NCBI GenBank assembly: GCA_040766665.1
Contig: JAXGQD010000003.1
Span: forward strand, 186,001 to 250,000
Reading direction: 5' to 3'
Source of the DNA: JAXGQD01 sp040766665
Lineage (GTDB): Bacteria; Bacillota; Clostridia; Saccharofermentanales; Fastidiosipilaceae
DNA length: 64,000 bases
The position numbers and the translations under genes are program-made. Shown one piece after another: positions 61,854-64,000 of the stretch (position 1 is its first letter; every line of letters starts with the position of its first letter). The notes under the pieces were generated by a model. The model was not told the origin of the DNA. It did no database searches and saw only the letters and a list, made by a program, of their open reading frames with translations.

Positions 61854-63546
61854 GACTAACGACATCCTTGATTTGGCTTAAGACGGTTTTGGTTTCAGCA
61901 GTCGTCTCGCCCAATAGCAAAGCAATTTCCTGGACGGTCCGCATCTGCTTTTGGATGACCTTATCCGCTAAGGCAATGGTACGCAAACCGGTGTCCAGCT
62001 TTTCTCGTTCGATGGCCACATCCTGCGAAATGTCGCGAAACAAAGCCAGAAAAACATGGAAATCAGGATCATAGACCATGGTTTGGATGGCGGTGAGCTC
62101 TATTTCCGGAAAAGTGACCCGCTGCTCCAGAAAAACTTCGCCGCTTTCCAACATGTCGTAGAAAGGGGTCGGATCCAGCAGCTTGACGATATGTTGACCG
62201 ATGTAGTCCTCCTGTTTCGTGAGATGAAAAAGATGCAGGAACGTTCGATTCAGTTCCTGAATTTCCAAGTGTTCATTGAGCAGCAGGAGACCGTTGGGAG
62301 AGGAATCCATCAAATGGAGTGAGAGCTTTTCGGCACGCTCTTTTAAAAAGGGCAAACACATCGACAAATCGGCCTTACCCCGTGCGACCGCCTTGGCTTT
62401 ACCGCGACAGCTGTCATAACCGCAGCTGCTGCAGTTGAGCTCGTCTTCAGGTTTCAGCTTGCCCATTTTCTTTAGAATCTCGGTGATGGTTTGTTCGTCG
62501 ACAGGCTCGGGATCCGGGCGCCGTTGTGAAAATGATTTACGCACTTGCTCAGGCGCCAGTTCAGCGATGGCGAGGTGACTTTTGCCGGCAAAATGCTCCA
62601 CCGCCTGCCGCGCCGCCAAAGGCGTCGTACAAAGCCGGTTCATCGACGGACCACCCACACAACTCCCCACACAGGCCGACATCTCGATAAAGCAGCCCTG
62701 CAAGTCCCCTCTTTGTATTTCCTGCAAAGCCTTAATGCATTCATCCACACCATCTATCGCCAAATAGGTGTAGCCTTGGGCTTCGCAGTCCATCGATTTC
62801 AGGATACCGCCGGGAATCGGAAAGAGACGCGCCTTGCCCTCCGCCGCATCGTCCTGCTCCTCAGGAATCGGAATCTTTTCCTCCTGCAACCACTGCGCCA
62901 ACTCTTCAAAAGTGAGCACGCAATCCACGATATCCGGATAGTAATCGGCTTCTTCCTTCTTCGAAATACAGGGACCGATGAATACGACTTTCGCTTGGGG
63001 ATAGGCGGCTTTGATCTGCAGCGCATGCGTCTGCATGGGTGAGAGAAAAGGCGCCAGATGTCCCGTCAGCTCCGGAAAATACTTCTCCACCAGCACGTTG
63101 ACCGTATGGCAGCAGGTCGAAATGTAAACCGCTTTTTCAGTCGTCTCTTCCAGCAGTCGTTCGTATTCCGCCTGAATCTGCGTCGCCCCCACCGCCGTCT
63201 CCTCCACACCGGCAAAACCCAGCTGCTGCAAAGCATAACTGATCCCCTTGAAAGTGACTTTCGGCTGATTGGCGATGAACGAAGGAGCAAGACTCACAAA
63301 AACCGGCTCAGAACCTGCCAAGAGCGCTTTAGCAAGCGGCACGTCGTCTCGCGTGTCTTTTGCCTTCTGCGGACACACGACAAAACATTTCCCACACAGA
63401 ATGCAGTCTTCCGGCAAAATCTGCGCCTGCTTCCCATCGAAAGCAATCGACTTCACCGGGCAGCTGCGAATGCACTTATAGCAGTTCTTGCAGTTGGCTT
63501 CCTTCATACGTAAATAATCACTTGTTGCGGTATAGGACATGGGCAC
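61846..63546 (-). CDS. Putative sensory [FeFe] hydrogenase with PAS domain (group C, HydS-like)
   Basis: 566 residues. Two ferredoxin clusters (Cys19-29 and Cys48-58), then an H-cluster domain with TCC at 144-146, GPC with Cys193 and ACVGSCVGG with Cys292/Cys296, replacing the catalytic TSCCPxW, MPC and ACPGGC motifs. The four H-cluster cysteines and the proton-relay Cys145 are kept; the surrounding residues differ, as in sensory hydrogenases. Another cluster motif follows (Cys372, Cys375, Cys380, Cys397), then a PAS domain (about 405-520) and a C-terminal helix. It probably senses H2 or redox state and signals through the phosphatase encoded next. An ATG two codons later is possible. Confidence 0.9.
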   Translation of the reverse strand: MPMSYTATSDYLRMKEANCKNCYKCIRSCPVKSIAFDGKQAQILPEDCILCGKCFVVCPQKAKDTRDDVPLAKALLAGSEPVFVSLAPSFIANQPKVTFKGISYALQQLGFAGVEETAVGATQIQAEYERLLEETTEKAVYISTCCHTVNVLVEKYFPELTGHLAPFLSPMQTHALQIKAAYPQAKVVFIGPCISKKEEADYYPDIVDCVLTFEELAQWLQEEKIPIPEEQDDAAEGKARLFPIPGGILKSMDCEAQGYTYLAIDGVDECIKALQEIQRGDLQGCFIEMSACVGSCVGGPSMNRLCTTPLAARQAVEHFAGKSHLAIAELAPEQVRKSFSQRRPDPEPVDEQTITEILKKMGKLKPEDELNCSSCGYDSCRGKAKAVARGKADLSMCLPFLKERAEKLSLHLMDSSPNGLLLLNEHLEIQELNRTFLHLFHLTKQEDYIGQHIVKLLDPTPFYDMLESGEVFLEQRVTFPEIELTAIQTMVYDPDFHVFLALFRDISQDVAIEREKLDTGLRTIALADKVIQKQMRTVQEIALLLGETTAETKTVLSQIKDVVSHE

Positions 63547-63856
63547 ACCTGCTCCTTTTATGATAATCGATAATTATTTATTATGTGGCAAAACCCAGCA
63601 TCCCGCTGTGATAGGCATCACTAATGGGAAGAACTTGCGATCTTGTTCAACCTATGAGCATTAAAGCGAGTCCAGCGTGTACAATTGATAGGGAGTCAGT
63701 GCTTTAGAAGTTTATTAAAGCCACTTTGAATATTGAAAAAATTAGGAGATGCTTGCGCTTTTCGTTCATTGGTTTTTTCAAAAGTATGAAATAGAGAAAA
63801 CCGATTCTTGCTGAGTTTCACCTCCGCTGAACTGTTGGGCGAGCAGAAAGAAGCAT
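63547..63856. other. Divergent promoter region, no gene seen
   Basis: 310 bp between the sensory hydrogenase gene and the divergent oxidoreductase gene. AT-rich stretches (TAATTATTTATTATG near 63571) could hold promoters; no operator or repeat is clear. Confidence 0.4.
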
Positions 63857-64000
63857 ATGAAAAAACTACGTTATGGCATCGTCAGTACCGCAGAAATCAC
63901 CGCGCGGATGATCGGTGCAATTCAAGCGACTTCGCATTCCGAAGTGGTGGCGATTTCCTCACGCAGTCTGGATAAGGCGCAGGCTCATGCAGAACGCTTT
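63857..64000 (+). CDS. Gfo/Idh/MocA family oxidoreductase, 3'-truncated by the window
   Basis: The first 48 codons are visible. MKKLRYGIVSTAEITARMIG is the Rossmann beta-alpha-beta start with the glycine region in Gfo/Idh/MocA form, then EVVAISSRSLDKAQAHAERF gives the second strand and the Arg/Ser that contact NAD(P). Members oxidise or reduce sugars and other polyols. A ribosome site AGAAAG is present. Divergent from the hydrogenase operon. Confidence 0.85.
   Translation, partial: MKKLRYGIVSTAEITARMIGAIQATSHSEVVAISSRSLDKAQAHAERF

Overview
The window is chromosomal DNA from an anaerobic, roughly GC-balanced member of the Bacillota, probably class Clostridia. The ctsR-mcsA-mcsB-clpC operon with CtsR boxes is diagnostic of Bacillota. 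The trimeric [FeFe] hydrogenase genes, corrinoid methyl-transfer genes, Crp/Fnr and ferredoxin genes, and lipoproteins with Ala/Thr-rich linkers all fit a strict anaerobe. No rRNA, tRNA or CRISPR array was seen.

Layout. 1-8239: a corrinoid-dependent methyl-transfer region, with a 5'-truncated URO-D methyltransferase, a corrinoid protein, a DeoR regulator divergent from a URO-D/thioredoxin fusion, a CobW GTPase, a RACo-type corrinoid activator and a DUF2284 protein. 8548-13722: a membrane LuxR-type sensor coupled to an orphan solute-binding lipoprotein, a small membrane protein and YibE/F. 14210-19489: OFA-type MFS, TRIC-like channel, M20 amidohydrolase, AzlCD and a Crp/Fnr regulator. 19700-24152: NapH-like ferredoxin, membrane M20 peptidase with DUF5058 and a partner, and a cysteine-less thioredoxin-like protein. 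24284-25874: an intact IS256-family element with target duplication, then a MITE-like fold-back element. 25991-28723: flavodoxin-type reductase, GNAT, MFS. 29259-35446: an oligopeptide ABC system whose oppC/oppD are full of indels and whose binding protein is circularly permuted. 36118-43605: two URO-D proteins in one operon with a sugar-type ABC importer, and a divergent AraC regulator. 43724-51163: macro-domain/HTH protein, zinc-ribbon membrane protein, VWA protein, FMN riboswitch with ribU, dGTPase, serine acetyltransferase and an MsrA-like protein lacking its catalytic Cys. 51359-56302: ctsR operon. 56619-63546: hydrogenase operon, with a sensory-type hydrogenase and a PP2C phosphatase upstream of hydCBA. 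The window ends inside a Gfo/Idh/MocA oxidoreductase.

The genes suggest a fermenter that takes up peptides and methylated or sugar-like compounds, moves methyl groups through corrinoid proteins and disposes of reductant as H2 under redox-sensing control.

Three observations stand out. The heptamer GGCAAAA/TTTTGCC occurs about 119 times by eye (about 8 expected), evenly on both strands and in genes and spacers alike. The OppA-type binding protein carries its C-terminal segment at the N-terminus, behind the lipoprotein linker. Intergenic regions hold several families of inverted or mosaic repeats, and the IS element has inserted into one copy. A 1.7-kb tract (about 30718-32416), plus single-base lesions in mcsB and possibly at the start of the ABC ATPase, look like uncorrected sequencing indels more than natural decay.
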